Source: a bacterium
GTDB lineage: Bacteria > Chloroflexota > Anaerolineae > Caldilineales > Caldilineaceae
DNA length: 64,000 nt
Assembly (NCBI GenBank): GCA_016124945.1
Contig: WGMT01000067.1
Location: 46,722 to 110,721, forward strand
Direction: 5' to 3'
Positions 41,906 through 51,146 of the stretch are shown piece after piece. The translations under genes were made by a program, and so were the position numbers. Within the stretch, counting starts at the first letter, position 1. Each line of letters opens with the position of its first letter. Under the pieces are notes generated by a model. It did no database searches, was not told the origin of the DNA, and saw nothing but the letters and a program-made list of their open reading frames with translations.

Positions 41906-42015
41906 CATTAAGTTTAAGCGACCAACACTCGAATATCCGCGGAGTGAGCACGCCCAGGTGCGGCTATCCGTGTAGACCCGCACCTGGGGGTGCTCACTCC
42001 GCGCTTATCTTAATG
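41906..42015. mobile_element. Palindromic element with GGAGTGAGCAC arms
   Basis: Arms at 41938-41963 and 41978-42003 are complementary over 26 bases with one mismatch. Outside them CATTAAG and CTTAATG ends form another inverted pair. The arm core GGAGTGAGCAC and the neighbouring TTAAG recur in the hairpin at 62806-62848, so it belongs to a dispersed family. TTAAGATAAGC is also shared with the element at 4270-4288. Confidence 0.65.
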
Positions 42016-42053
42016 AGATTACGCAACACGCACTATGCACCACGCACCACGCA

Positions 42054-42896
42054 CTACGCACCACGCAACCCACCCCATTCCGGCTCCGAATACTCTTCAC
42101 GACGCCACCGGTAGCCAGGATCGTGAATGATCCCCGGTTCCTTGGCGTTGACGAGCAGCCGCAGCGCATCGAAGATCATGGTTCGCTGCTGTGCGGCGTT
42201 GTCGGCCTCGCCCATTGGATGGCCCAACGGCCACTTCACAAAGACAGCCCGCGGCGCGCCTACAGCTTCAGTCAAATCCCGGGTGATGGAAATCACAACC
42301 GTCGGAATACCGGCAGCCTCTATCGAACGTGCGATCAGTCCCACGGACCGATTACAGAGGCCTCAGGCAGGGGTGAGAAAGGCAAAATCAACGCCGTCGG
42401 CGCGTAGTTTGGCGGCCACTTCAGGCGCTGTCTTTTGCACAAGGCGATCCATGTGTTCGCCCTCAATGTGGCCCATGAAGCCGAAATGATGGGGTGCAAT
42501 CCCCCCAACGACACCTTGAGCAACCAAATCGCGGAAGTGATCCAGGGGGAAGATCACCTGTTTGTCTTTGTCGGCGCTTTCGTGGTTGTAATACTTATGC
42601 GTAATCGTCAGATCAGCCGTCACCACGTCGCCGGGAATTGTGCGATAGGTAGCATCGCCGTCTGGATCGTCCATATCAAAGGGCGGTTGATCAGGCAGAT
42701 GAATCCCGCCGGTGGTCAACAGCGCAACACGACTCTCGCGTAACGGTTTACGTAGCGGGACGAATGGAATGGCGCTGCCTTCGCCAAGGGCGGCGTTTGT
42801 GCGCCGCGCCGCCGTCTTCGCCCACAACTGGGCCACGGCCGGGATGCCGAAGAACCAATTGCTCATTCGTTCCACCAGAGAATTTTGTTTAGCCAT
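42054..42896 (-). CDS. GrdB-family protein, candidate selenoprotein with in-frame UGA (Sec178)
   Basis: Two adjacent reverse-strand frames form one 280-residue protein if the TGA at 42363-42365 is read as selenocysteine: DFAFLTPA-U-GLCNRSVGLIARSIEAAGIPT. This is the glycine/sarcosine/betaine reductase selenoprotein B family, in which the residue is Sec or Cys in a (U/C)xxC redox motif; here Sec178 pairs with Cys181. A bacterial SECIS-like hairpin begins 10 bases after the UGA (42334-42352). Start ATG 42896 has AAGGCAGG upstream. Other grd genes are absent, so it is not a glycine reductase operon. A plain nonsense mutation cannot be ruled out from sequence alone, but conservation continues unbroken after the UGA. 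Confidence 0.8.
42316..42361 (-). promoter_or_regulatory. SECIS-like hairpin after the UGA
   Basis: Directly after the UGA, ATCGGTCC (42345-42352) pairs with GGACTGAT (42334-42341) through eight base pairs (one G-U) around loop GUG, which starts with G and lies 18 bases past the UGA. Outer bases GCCTCT and AGAGGC (42356-42361, 42316-42321) pair as well. This agrees with the published general form of bacterial SECIS elements: a short loop with G among its first two bases, 16-37 nt from the UGA. Confidence 0.7.
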
Positions 42897-43143
42897 GGTG
42901 CCTGCCTTTCTGAAGACTACCCGAATTGACGGTTGGTCTTTGACGGTTGAACTTGTATGATACCATTGTACGTACACGAATTGGTATTGTTAACATGATT
43001 CCAGCCTAGCTACAGTCGCTATTGTCAACGACACCTGCACCTCTCTTCTGTGGCGTTCCTCACGGTACCCATGCAACACACCCGAACAGGTTGAATTCTG
43101 CCAATTCTTTGGATTCTGATATTTCTCAGCAAAGGATAAACCC

Positions 43144-45144
43144 ATGGCCCATGACGGCGGTTGGTGGCGATACATCAGCCACGATCCCACGAAAAGCCGC
43201 CCTAAGATCACGCGCAGCCTACTTGGCCGCGTCGTTCACTACGCCCGTCCCTATTGGAAAGCGCTGATCGGCGTCCTCTCGCTGATCCTGTTGACGTCGC
43301 TGCTGGAATTGGTGCCGCCGTTGCTTTATGGCACAGTGATCGATCTGCTCTACGGCAACCTCACCGATCAGACATTGCCGCAAGACACCTACGGTGCGTG
43401 GATTCGGCAACTGCTCCCTGCAGGTGGCGGCACACAGCTTAACGTGCTGGCCGTAATCCTGGTAGGCGTCCCCCTTTTGAGTGGATTGATCACAGTTGCC
43501 CAGCGTTACATCAACGCCCGCATCGGCGAAGGGATTATCTACGATCTGCGACAAGAACTCTACACCCACCTGCAACGCATGTCGCTACGCTTCTTCACAC
43601 ACACCAAGTCGGGCGAAATCATCTCGCGACTCAACAGCGACGTCGTCGGCGCGCAGAATGCCATCACTGGCACGATTCCCAACATCGTCACCAATGCGGT
43701 AACGCTGATCTCAACGCTGATCATCATGCTTACTTTCGAGTGGCGTCTGACGCTGCTTTCCATTGTCGTGCTGCCGCTCTTCCTCCTGCCCGCCCGCCGT
43801 GTAGGACGGATTCTGCGCGACATTCGGCGCCGAGCCATGGAGTACAACGCAGACATGAGCAGCGCCATCGGCGAGACGCTCAACGTCAACGGTGCGCTAT
43901 TGGTGAAGACATTTGGCCGCCGCGATTACGAAGTGAACCGATACGCAGAGATCAACGACAAAGTTCGCGCGATTGGGATACGTCGTGCCCTGGTAGGTCG
44001 CTGGTTTTTTATGGGATTGAGTATCGTCGGCGCGTTGGGCACAGCGCTCGTTTACTGGGTGGGTGGTCATTTCGTCTTCGATGGCCTGATTACACCGGGG
44101 ACCATCGTCACCTTTGCCGCCTATCTTTCGCGCCTCTACGGGCCGATTTCGTCTTTGACCAACGTGCAGGTGGAATTTGTACAGGCACTGGTGAGCTTTG
44201 AACGTGTCTTCGAATACCTGGACAAACCGCTCGAGATCGCGGACAAGGTCGCCGCTGTGGAGTTGGGTAGTGTGCGCGGCAAAATTGATTTTGAAGATGT
44301 TTCGTTCAGCTATGTGGAAGAGCGAATTGAAGAGCCGGACGAAGCAGAAAAACAAGACGGTGCCAACAAAGCAGAGGACGGCGCAGACAAGGCCGTGTCG
44401 ACACGGTTGTGGGCGCTCAAAGAGGTTAGATTCCACGTAGATCCGGGGGAATTGGTGGCGCTGGTTGGCCCTAGCGGCGCGGGGAAGACGACAATCACCT
44501 ACCTGCTGCCACGTCTCTACGATCCCACCGCCGGGGCGATTCGCCTCGACGGGCACGATCTACGCGACGTGACGCTCGATTCTCTAGCTGCCCAGATCGG
44601 CATGGTCACCCAAGAAACCTACCTCCTTCACGACACCATCGCCGCCAATCTTTACTATGCAAAAGGTAATGCTACCAAAGACGAGATGGAGGCGGCCTGC
44701 CGCGCCGCCAACATCCATGATTTCATCATGACCATGCCCGACGGTTATGAGACGTTGGTGGGCGAGCGTGGCTACCGGCTGAGCGGCGGCGAAAAACAAC
44801 GCCTCGCCATTGCCCGCGTCATCCTCAAAGATCCGCGTATTCTGATCCTGGATGAAGCGACGGCCCACCTCGATTCGCAGAGCGAGTCCTTGATCCAGGC
44901 TGCACTCGAACCACTTTTCAAAGGGCGCACCAGTTTTGTCATCGCGCATCGCTTGTCAACCATCCTGGCTGCGGATAAAATTCTGGTCATAGATCATGGT
45001 CAACTAGTGGAGCACGGCACCCATGCCGAACTACTGGCAAGCGAAGGACTGTACGCTCACCTTTATCACACACAATTTGACCGCGAGTACCACGAGCGAA
45101 CGGCCCCATCAATGAATGAAAACATTGTTGTGCCGGAGCGATAA
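43144..45144 (+). CDS. ABC transporter, fused permease and ATPase (MsbA/exporter type)
   Basis: This 666-residue half-transporter has a six-helix exporter domain (residues 30-330) and an ATPase domain with Walker A GPSGAGKTT, signature LSGGEKQR, Walker B ILILDEATAHLD and His in IAHRLST. An acidic/Lys-rich insertion of about 35 residues (EERIEEPDEAEKQDGANKAEDG) sits in the early ATPase domain between beta strands, where lipid A/multidrug exporters have only a short loop. It probably acts as a homodimer exporting lipids or drugs. AAGGAT before ATG supports the start. Confidence 0.92.
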   Translation: MAHDGGWWRYISHDPTKSRPKITRSLLGRVVHYARPYWKALIGVLSLILLTSLLELVPPLLYGTVIDLLYGNLTDQTLPQDTYGAWIRQLLPAGGGTQLNVLAVILVGVPLLSGLITVAQRYINARIGEGIIYDLRQELYTHLQRMSLRFFTHTKSGEIISRLNSDVVGAQNAITGTIPNIVTNAVTLISTLIIMLTFEWRLTLLSIVVLPLFLLPARRVGRILRDIRRRAMEYNADMSSAIGETLNVNGALLVKTFGRRDYEVNRYAEINDKVRAIGIRRALVGRWFFMGLSIVGALGTALVYWVGGHFVFDGLITPGTIVTFAAYLSRLYGPISSLTNVQVEFVQALVSFERVFEYLDKPLEIADKVAAVELGSVRGKIDFEDVSFSYVEERIEEPDEAEKQDGANKAEDGADKAVSTRLWALKEVRFHVDPGELVALVGPSGAGKTTITYLLPRLYDPTAGAIRLDGHDLRDVTLDSLAAQIGMVTQETYLLHDTIAANLYYAKGNATKDEMEAACRAANIHDFIMTMPDGYETLVGERGYRLSGGEKQRLAIARVILKDPRILILDEATAHLDSQSESLIQAALEPLFKGRTSFVIAHRLSTILAADKILVIDHGQLVEHGTHAELLASEGLYAHLYHTQFDREYHERTAPSMNENIVVPER

Positions 45145-45196
45145 GTCGCTCTAAAGCAGTAAATCTCGCCGCAGTACACCACGAGTTGGATAGGAC

Positions 45197-45841
45197 ATGG
45201 TAGGTTCGCAGCAATCCCCCCTGTTTTGCTCACAATGTGGTGCAGAAACAGCGCCAGGTAGTCTTTACTGCGCCAAGTGCGGCGTCAAACTTACAACTGG
45301 CGACTCTCTCCCAGCCAAAACACACAAGACGCGTCGTAGTCTCAAGACTGAGCTAGCACAGATTCGATCGGTTGGGTTCTGGGTAGCGCTCTTTGTGACG
45401 TTGCCCACCCTCTCGCTGCCTACCATCATCGTCAGTTTGCTCGACCCGGGTGCGCTAGGCACCGACGAAGCGACCTCGATCTGGAATATCCTCGTGCTCA
45501 CAGCGCCGTTGACCGCAGCAATCGTCGTGATGATCGTAGCCATCCACTACGACTGGTTCGACAATGGCTGGATTTTCACACTCTCCGCCGCCGCCCTGCT
45601 GGCAGCAACAACATTCCTGGCCGACTGGCTGAGGGTCGGCATGGCCGTCGATCTTAGGGTGGTTTGGCAGGAGACGGGGCCGATGAACTTCTTTGAGGGT
45701 CTGATGGTGAGCTACTATCATCTCTACGGTTTCTGGTCGTTTGCTTCGTCCATTGTTGTGGGCGGCTTTATCGCCTGGGTCTGGATTGACAAAATCGTGC
45801 CTTCTTTGCCGACGAGACAACATTCAGGCCTGGTAGACTGA
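45197..45841 (+). CDS. Zinc-ribbon membrane protein
   Basis: The first 40 residues hold a zinc ribbon, CSQCG and CAKCG 13 residues apart, followed by a basic segment and four hydrophobic helices (residues 55-200). This order of ribbon plus membrane helices is common in small bacterial proteins of unknown function. The ribbon is expected on the cytosolic side. It begins 52 bases after the ABC exporter on the same strand and may be cotranscribed. Confidence 0.75.
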   Translation: MVGSQQSPLFCSQCGAETAPGSLYCAKCGVKLTTGDSLPAKTHKTRRSLKTELAQIRSVGFWVALFVTLPTLSLPTIIVSLLDPGALGTDEATSIWNILVLTAPLTAAIVVMIVAIHYDWFDNGWIFTLSAAALLAATTFLADWLRVGMAVDLRVVWQETGPMNFFEGLMVSYYHLYGFWSFASSIVVGGFIAWVWIDKIVPSLPTRQHSGLVD

Positions 45842-45948
45842 GCAGATGCAAGCAGAGAGAGAAAAACCGGGGTGCATTGACAGCCGTCCTCCATGGCACT
45901 ACACTACGGACCACCAAACGTGATACCTCTGTTCAAAGCGAGGAAATG

Positions 45949-46380
45949 ATGATTCGGGCGATACTACCAAAATTTGCCCAACGCTTTCCAGCCCTACCCA
46001 GCATCAGCACAGGCGTAAAACAGCGCACCCTACTGGTGATCGCCGTTGCATTGGCTGTAGCAGTGACGTACACCTTCACCTACGCCGGCCCTGTGCAGGG
46101 GAATGATCCGGCGCTGCTGCGGCTACTGCGCGGTATGGTGATCCTGAAGGGCATCATCGGCCTTGGCGCGTTGGCGCTGATCTTCCAGCGCATGGGGCGT
46201 CCTGTGCAGGCGGGTTTGTGGACAGCCTACATGATGGCGGGGGTGCTTGTGCCTGTGGCGGTGACCTGGCTGTGGAGTTTACGCATGATCCCGTTAGGAT
46301 CGCTCTTCTTCTACAGCGGCCTGGCGATCCTGGCGGCCGGCGCATGGCGCGACCGTCAGTTTGTCTCCTGGCGTCAATAA
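45949..46380 (+). CDS. Small membrane protein, unknown
   Basis: A protein of about 143 residues with four hydrophobic helices and a basic N-terminus. I do not recognise a family. AGGA lies before two adjacent ATGs (45946 and 45949), and I chose the second on spacing; a longer frame from 45877 lacks a ribosome-binding site. It lies between a zinc-ribbon membrane protein and a methyltransferase-like membrane protein, all on the same strand. Confidence 0.65.
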   Translation: MIRAILPKFAQRFPALPSISTGVKQRTLLVIAVALAVAVTYTFTYAGPVQGNDPALLRLLRGMVILKGIIGLGALALIFQRMGRPVQAGLWTAYMMAGVLVPVAVTWLWSLRMIPLGSLFFYSGLAILAAGAWRDRQFVSWRQ

Positions 46381-46443
46381 TTGCACGTTACATAGAACGA
46401 GACGTTCCCAATTCCACCTTCACACTGAACAGGAGTGATTTGA

Positions 46444-47121
46444 ATGGGCGCAGCACAACGGACCGTTGGCATGGTGGCAATTTTGCTTTTACTGATTTCG
46501 GCGCTGATCCTGACGCCGGCAGGTGTGCTGGGGATTGCTGACCGGTGGCAGGTAGTGGTGTTGGCGGTGGCTTACTTCGGCTTCTTCCTGCTGAGCAGTG
46601 TGCGTCGGGTGGTGCGTCATGGGGATTTGGCGCAGCGAAAAGAGGATCGTCAGGTACGCGGCCGCAGCGGACGCTACGCCTTCATCGGCGGCGCCGTGGG
46701 CTTGCTCGTGGCCCACTGGCTGGCGCTCTACACCTTTGCGCAGCAGACCGAAAGCGGCAACATACTCTGGTCGATCATTGGGCTGACAATGATCGGGCTG
46801 GCATTTGTGGTGAATCAGATGGCGATCCGCACACTCGGTCGCTTCTTCGACAGGCTTACCATCCAATCAGGTCATCAGCTTGTCACCTGGGGGATCTACA
46901 GCGTCATCCGACACCCAATCTACACGAGCTACCTGCTGGTTTTTGGCGGCTACTGCGTACTCTTACAGAGCTGGCCGGCCATCGTTGTGCTGATCGTTGA
47001 TTGCCTGATCTGGTTCGGCAATCGCATCCAAATTGAAGAACGCATGTTGGCCGAGGAATTCGGCGACGCCTACCGCACTTATCAGGCACAGACCAAACGG
47101 CTGATCCCCTTCGTCTTTTAA
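46444..47121 (+). CDS. Isoprenylcysteine methyltransferase-like membrane protein (ICMT/PEMT superfamily)
   Basis: The 225-residue protein has about six hydrophobic segments and ends in the conserved ICMT/phospholipid methyltransferase region: GIYSVIRHPIYTSYLLVFGGYCVLLQSW, then NRIQIEERMLAEEFGDAYRTYQAQTKRLIPFVF. His-Pro in RHPIY and Glu-Glu in EERML are the SAM-binding signature residues. In bacteria such proteins methylate small or lipid substrates; the substrate here is unknown. Confidence 0.85.
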   Translation: MGAAQRTVGMVAILLLLISALILTPAGVLGIADRWQVVVLAVAYFGFFLLSSVRRVVRHGDLAQRKEDRQVRGRSGRYAFIGGAVGLLVAHWLALYTFAQQTESGNILWSIIGLTMIGLAFVVNQMAIRTLGRFFDRLTIQSGHQLVTWGIYSVIRHPIYTSYLLVFGGYCVLLQSWPAIVVLIVDCLIWFGNRIQIEERMLAEEFGDAYRTYQAQTKRLIPFVF

Positions 47122-47281
47122 GTTCTATTGACATTTACAATGCGGTCCCCTGGTGTGTTGTCGTTCAAGGCCAAATTGACCAGAGCAGACCTGTGAACTG
47201 TCAACGCAGCCTAGCCCTCTACAAAGTCTCAGTCACATCAACCAAATTCGCAGTAGCGCATAGCCACAAAGGAGAAGATCC

Positions 47282-48412
47282 GTGAGCAAGACCATCGGTA
47301 TTTTGACGGCGGGTGGCGACAGCCCTGGCTTAAATGCCGCAATCCGCGGCGTGGGCAAAGCGGCATTGGGCGCATACGATATGCACCTTGTCGGCTTTCG
47401 CGATGGCTTCCGCGGCCTGCTCCAGGATCGTCACATTGCTTTTGGGCCGGCCGATCTTTCGGGCATTCTCACCATCGGCGGCACCATCCTCGGCACCAGC
47501 CGCGACAAGCCGAACAAAATGCCCATCGGTGGCAAAAAAATCGACATGCGCGACGCCATGGTTGAGGTCTACAACAAACACCATCTTGATGTGCTGGTTT
47601 GTTTGGGCGGCGGCGGCACAGCCAAGAATGCCTACAGTTTGATGGAAAAAGGGCTGAACGTGATTACCATGCCCAAGACCATCGACAACGATGTGGCCAT
47701 GACCGACGTCACCTTTGGCTTCGACACGGCATTGGGCATTGCCACCGAGGCCATCGACCGTCTACATAGCACGGCGCACAGCCACCACCGCATCATTGTG
47801 GTGGAAGTAATGGGGCACAATACAGGCTGGTTGGCGTTGGGCGCGGGGATCGCCGGCGGCGCAGACGTGATCCTGATTCCTGAATTGCCCTATGATGTAG
47901 AATTGGTGGCCGAAGCGATTCGACAACGTAGCCGTCGTGGCAGCCGCTTCAGCATTGTGGCTGTCTCTGAAGGTGCACGCTCAAAAGAAGACTTTCAGAA
48001 ACTGGCCGAGGCACGAGCGGCGGTGGAAGGGGCTGAGGACAAGAAAGAGCGAAAAAAGGCCAAGGCCAAACTTGCCGAGGTAGAGGCAAGCATGACCAAC
48101 CACACACTTCAATTGTCACAACAATTGGAACTGCTCACCGGGCTGGAAGCGCGCGTGACAATCCTAGGGCATTTGCAACGGGGTGGCACACCCTCAGCAG
48201 CAGATCGCCTGCTGGCCACACGTCTGGGCACAGCCTGCGCCCATTTGATCCACAAAGGCACCTACGGCGTTATGGTGGCGGCGCGTGGCGACGGCGCGGA
48301 AGCGGTACCGCTGGAGCAGGTTATCGGAAAACGGAAGACAGTGCCCCTGGATCACCCGTGGATTAGCTCGGCGCGCAATATTCAGGTCTGTTTGGGGGAT
48401 GCACTGACCTGA
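47282..48412 (+). CDS. pfkA: 6-phosphofructokinase, variant active-site class
   Basis: This 376-residue protein is a phosphofructokinase by GILTAGGDSPGLNAAIRG (residues 6-23), PKTIDND (131-137), VEVMGHNTGWLAL and the LGHLQRGG region near the end. It converts fructose 6-phosphate to the 1,6-bisphosphate. The phosphoryl-donor motif, normally GGDGS (ATP) or GGDDS (pyrophosphate), reads GGGGT (109-113), and the second donor position is Lys (PKTIDND), as in pyrophosphate enzymes. The donor is therefore unclear. The start GTG 47282 has AAAGGAG upstream. A charged Lys/Ala/Glu segment at about 237-265 is an insertion relative to short bacterial enzymes. Confidence 0.92.
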   Translation: MSKTIGILTAGGDSPGLNAAIRGVGKAALGAYDMHLVGFRDGFRGLLQDRHIAFGPADLSGILTIGGTILGTSRDKPNKMPIGGKKIDMRDAMVEVYNKHHLDVLVCLGGGGTAKNAYSLMEKGLNVITMPKTIDNDVAMTDVTFGFDTALGIATEAIDRLHSTAHSHHRIIVVEVMGHNTGWLALGAGIAGGADVILIPELPYDVELVAEAIRQRSRRGSRFSIVAVSEGARSKEDFQKLAEARAAVEGAEDKKERKKAKAKLAEVEASMTNHTLQLSQQLELLTGLEARVTILGHLQRGGTPSAADRLLATRLGTACAHLIHKGTYGVMVAARGDGAEAVPLEQVIGKRKTVPLDHPWISSARNIQVCLGDALT

Positions 48413-48417
48413 GGCAG

Positions 48418-48867
48418 TTAACCGCGTTCGATCTGTCCGCGCATCATTTGCCAACGAGTGACACCGCCGCTAAGGTTACGCGCAGTGAAGCCCTGTTGGC
48501 TGAGATAGTGCGTGACGCCGTAGGAGCGCATGCCCGAAGCACAATAGACGACGAGTGGACGTGTCTTATCGGCGGAGCACTCGATGATCTCGTTCATGCG
48601 CCGCGGGATCTCGTCCATAGGGATGTGCAACGCGTTGGGAATATGTACCATCTGGTATTCGTAAAGTTCACGGCAGTCGAGCAGTAATAAATCTGCACCA
48701 TCCTGCAATTCGGCCATTAGCACCGGTACAGAAACTTCGGCTACTTCAATTGCGGGTTCAGGTTCCGGGTCTGGTATCGGTTTGCGTTCGGGTGTCGGTG
48801 GCATGGGTGAAACGGCGGATTCTGACTTCCCGCCAAAAAGCTTCTTGATAGAGTCAAACAATCCCAC
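48418..48867 (-). CDS. Rhodanese-like domain protein
   Basis: A 149-residue protein with a low-complexity Pro/Glu-rich N-terminal third and a rhodanese domain (residues 50-145): LLLLDCRELYEYQMVHIPNALHIP and the active-site loop YCASGMRS with Cys as sulphur carrier. Rhodaneses transfer sulphane sulphur to thiophilic acceptors. The N-terminus (MGLFDSIKKLFGGKS) could bind membranes as an amphipathic helix. It is convergent with pfkA, 5 bases apart. Confidence 0.88.
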   Translation of the reverse strand: MGLFDSIKKLFGGKSESAVSPMPPTPERKPIPDPEPEPAIEVAEVSVPVLMAELQDGADLLLLDCRELYEYQMVHIPNALHIPMDEIPRRMNEIIECSADKTRPLVVYCASGMRSYGVTHYLSQQGFTARNLSGGVTRWQMMRGQIERG

Positions 48868-48998
48868 GGCTCATTCTCCTAACTGACGTAGATTGCACGA
48901 TAGACTCGGCACAAAAGTTTGCCAGCAAGCAGAATACCACGAGATATCTAGATCGACGAAATCGTATTGTTCGATACTAGTCAAGCACTCTAATCACC

Positions 48999-49007
48999 TG
49001 CTATACT
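48999..49007 (+). promoter_or_regulatory. Extended -10 promoter of ftsH
   Basis: TGC-TATACT (TG at 48999-49000, hexamer 49002-49007) is an extended -10 element without a clear -35. Transcription would start near 49014, about 47 bases before the GTG start. Confidence 0.5.
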
Positions 49008-49060
49008 TACATGCTAGAAACCTATTGTGAGATCTTTCACCCGCACCCAAGGAGGGGTTG

Positions 49061-50932
49061 GTGAACACGAACTGGACAAGAAATGCCTTCGTTTATCTCT
49101 TGATTATTGTTGCAGCGGCGGCGCTCTTTGTGAATATCTACCGCCCAGGAGAAACGCCGCAAGCCATCGGTATCAGTGAGGTGGCTGAACGAATTCGCGA
49201 AGGCGAAGTTCAACGCATCACCGTACGCGAAGAAGAAATTCGTGTCTTTGTCAACGCCAGCGAAACCCCGCTAACCAGCCGTAAGGAGTTGGGGATTCCG
49301 TTGATCCGCACGTTGCAAGGATTGGGCGTCACACCAATACAGTTGAGCAGGGTCAACATTGTCTATGAACCGCCGTCGAGTAGCGGCAATTGGTTCGCCC
49401 TGATCATCAACTTGTTGCCATTGATCTTGATCGCCGGGCTTTTCCTTTTCCTCTTCCGGCAGAGTCAGTCGGGCAACAATCAGGCGCTTTCATTCGGCAA
49501 GAGCAAAGCGCGCCTCTTTACCGGAGACATGCCCACAGTCACCTTTGACGATGTGGCCGGCTCCGATGAGGCGAAGCAAGAGCTTGAGGAAGTGGTAGAG
49601 TTCCTCAAGGAACCACAAAAGTTTGTGGCATTGGGCGCACGCATTCCAAAGGGAGTGTTGCTCGTAGGCCCACCGGGCACCGGCAAGACGTTGATGGCCA
49701 AAGCAGTATCTGGTGAGGCGGGTGTGCCCTTCTTTAGCATTTCCGGCTCGGAATTTGTTGAGATGTTCGTTGGTGTAGGCGCCAGCCGTGTACGTGATCT
49801 GTTTGAGCAGGCGAAACGTAACAGCCCGTGCATTATCTTCATCGACGAAATCGACGCTGTCGGGCGCTACCGTGGCACCGGCCTGGGTGGTTCGCACGAC
49901 GAACGAGAGCAGACGCTCAACCAGATCCTGGTGGAGATGGACGGCTTTGGGACCGATACCAATGTCATTCTGATTGCCGCCACCAACCGGCCCGACATCC
50001 TCGACCCAGCGCTGCTGCGGCCTGGCCGCTTCGACCGCCGCGTGACCATGGATCGCCCCGACATGCAAGGACGTCGACGCATTCTCGACGTTCACGTAAA
50101 GGGCAAGCCACTGGCGAACAATGTGGATCTCGACCTGATCGCTCGTCAGACACCCGGTTTCGTAGGCGCCGATCTAGAGAACCTGGTCAACGAGGCAGCG
50201 ATTTTGACGGCACGGCGCAACAAGCGCGCGATTACGATGGCCGAAATGCAAGAGTCGATTGAACGCATTGCAATGGGGGGGCCTGAACGACGTAGCCGCC
50301 TGGTGACGGCACGAGAGCGCAAGGTGGTTGCCTATCACGAAGCAGGCCATGCCATTGTCGCTTACCTGGTGAAACATGCTGATCCGTTGCGCAAAGTCAG
50401 CATCGTCCCACGTGGTGCGGCAGGTGGCGTCACGTTGACCGTCCCCGAGCAGGACCGTTACCTGGTGCCACGTTCGTACTTCATCGACCGCATTGCGGTT
50501 GCCTTAGGCGGACGTGTGGCCGAGGAACTCATCTTCGGCGACATTTCCAACGGCGCCAGCGGAGACATTCATCAGCTTACACGCATGGCGCGAGCGATGG
50601 TCACCAAGTATGGCATGAGCGAAGCCATGGGGCCGCTCCAAATTGGCCGCCAAGAGGACAACGTCTTCCTCGGGCGGGAGATTTCGGAGCAGCGCGACTA
50701 CAGCGAAGAAGTCGCCGAGCAGGTGGACGAGGAAGTACGCCGCATTGTGAGCAGCGCCTACCAGCGTGTGCGTCAGATGCTGGCCACCTACCGTAGCCAG
50801 TTAGACAATGTGGCCGAAGCACTCCTTGAACGCGAGACCATGGAAGCAGAAGAGTTTGCCGAAGTCTTTGAAGGACGTGACACGAACTATGGTCAAGGCG
50901 TTGTCGGCCCGATTGCGCCGCAGCCGGTGTAA
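49061..50932 (+). CDS. ftsH: ATP-dependent zinc metalloprotease FtsH
   Basis: This 623-residue membrane protease has an N-terminal helix (residues 7-25), a short periplasmic part, a second helix (about 110-135), an AAA+ domain with VGPPGTGKT, IIFIDEIDAVG and the SRH region, and a peptidase domain with HEAGH (His426, Glu427, His430) binding zinc. FtsH degrades damaged membrane and short-lived regulatory proteins as a hexamer. GTG 49061 is chosen because GGAGG lies 5 bases before it; TTG 49058 is closer than usual. Confidence 0.96.
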   Translation: MNTNWTRNAFVYLLIIVAAAALFVNIYRPGETPQAIGISEVAERIREGEVQRITVREEEIRVFVNASETPLTSRKELGIPLIRTLQGLGVTPIQLSRVNIVYEPPSSSGNWFALIINLLPLILIAGLFLFLFRQSQSGNNQALSFGKSKARLFTGDMPTVTFDDVAGSDEAKQELEEVVEFLKEPQKFVALGARIPKGVLLVGPPGTGKTLMAKAVSGEAGVPFFSISGSEFVEMFVGVGASRVRDLFEQAKRNSPCIIFIDEIDAVGRYRGTGLGGSHDEREQTLNQILVEMDGFGTDTNVILIAATNRPDILDPALLRPGRFDRRVTMDRPDMQGRRRILDVHVKGKPLANNVDLDLIARQTPGFVGADLENLVNEAAILTARRNKRAITMAEMQESIERIAMGGPERRSRLVTARERKVVAYHEAGHAIVAYLVKHADPLRKVSIVPRGAAGGVTLTVPEQDRYLVPRSYFIDRIAVALGGRVAEELIFGDISNGASGDIHQLTRMARAMVTKYGMSEAMGPLQIGRQEDNVFLGREISEQRDYSEEVAEQVDEEVRRIVSSAYQRVRQMLATYRSQLDNVAEALLERETMEAEEFAEVFEGRDTNYGQGVVGPIAPQPV

Positions 50933-51005
50933 AGAGATGAATGAAGAATGATGATTGGGTAGAGAGAATTGTCCTTGATTGGATCATTCTTCGTTAAGCA
51001 AACAT

Positions 51006-51048
51006 AAAAAGGGGGGGCAAGGCGAAAATAGCCTTGCCCCCCCTTTTT
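51006..51048. terminator. Bidirectional terminator after ftsH
   Basis: An 18-bp perfect stem (AAAAAGGGGGGGCAAGGC with its complement, loop GAAAATA) with T-runs on both strands separates ftsH from the convergent transporter gene. Confidence 0.95.
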
Positions 51049-51146
51049 ATCTTTGTGGACCATCGTTCCCGAGAAAACGGATCACACTTTGCCCAATCAT
51101 CATTCTTCATTCATCAAATTCCTGCATCCAATTCATTCATCCAGAT

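Larger units (their letters stand above)
41747..42053. other. Repeat-rich intergenic region
   Basis: It contains five 18-bp tandem units (41775-41864), a long palindromic element (41906-42015) and a tract of CACGCACTAC-type decamers (about 42018-42065) that reaches the end of the GrdB-like gene. I see no gene. Confidence 0.75.

Noticed and set aside
42054..42344. A separate 96-residue gene starting at GTG 42344
   Set aside because: The frame joins the upstream one across a UGA with continuous GrdB-family sequence; a separate start there lacks a ribosome-binding site.
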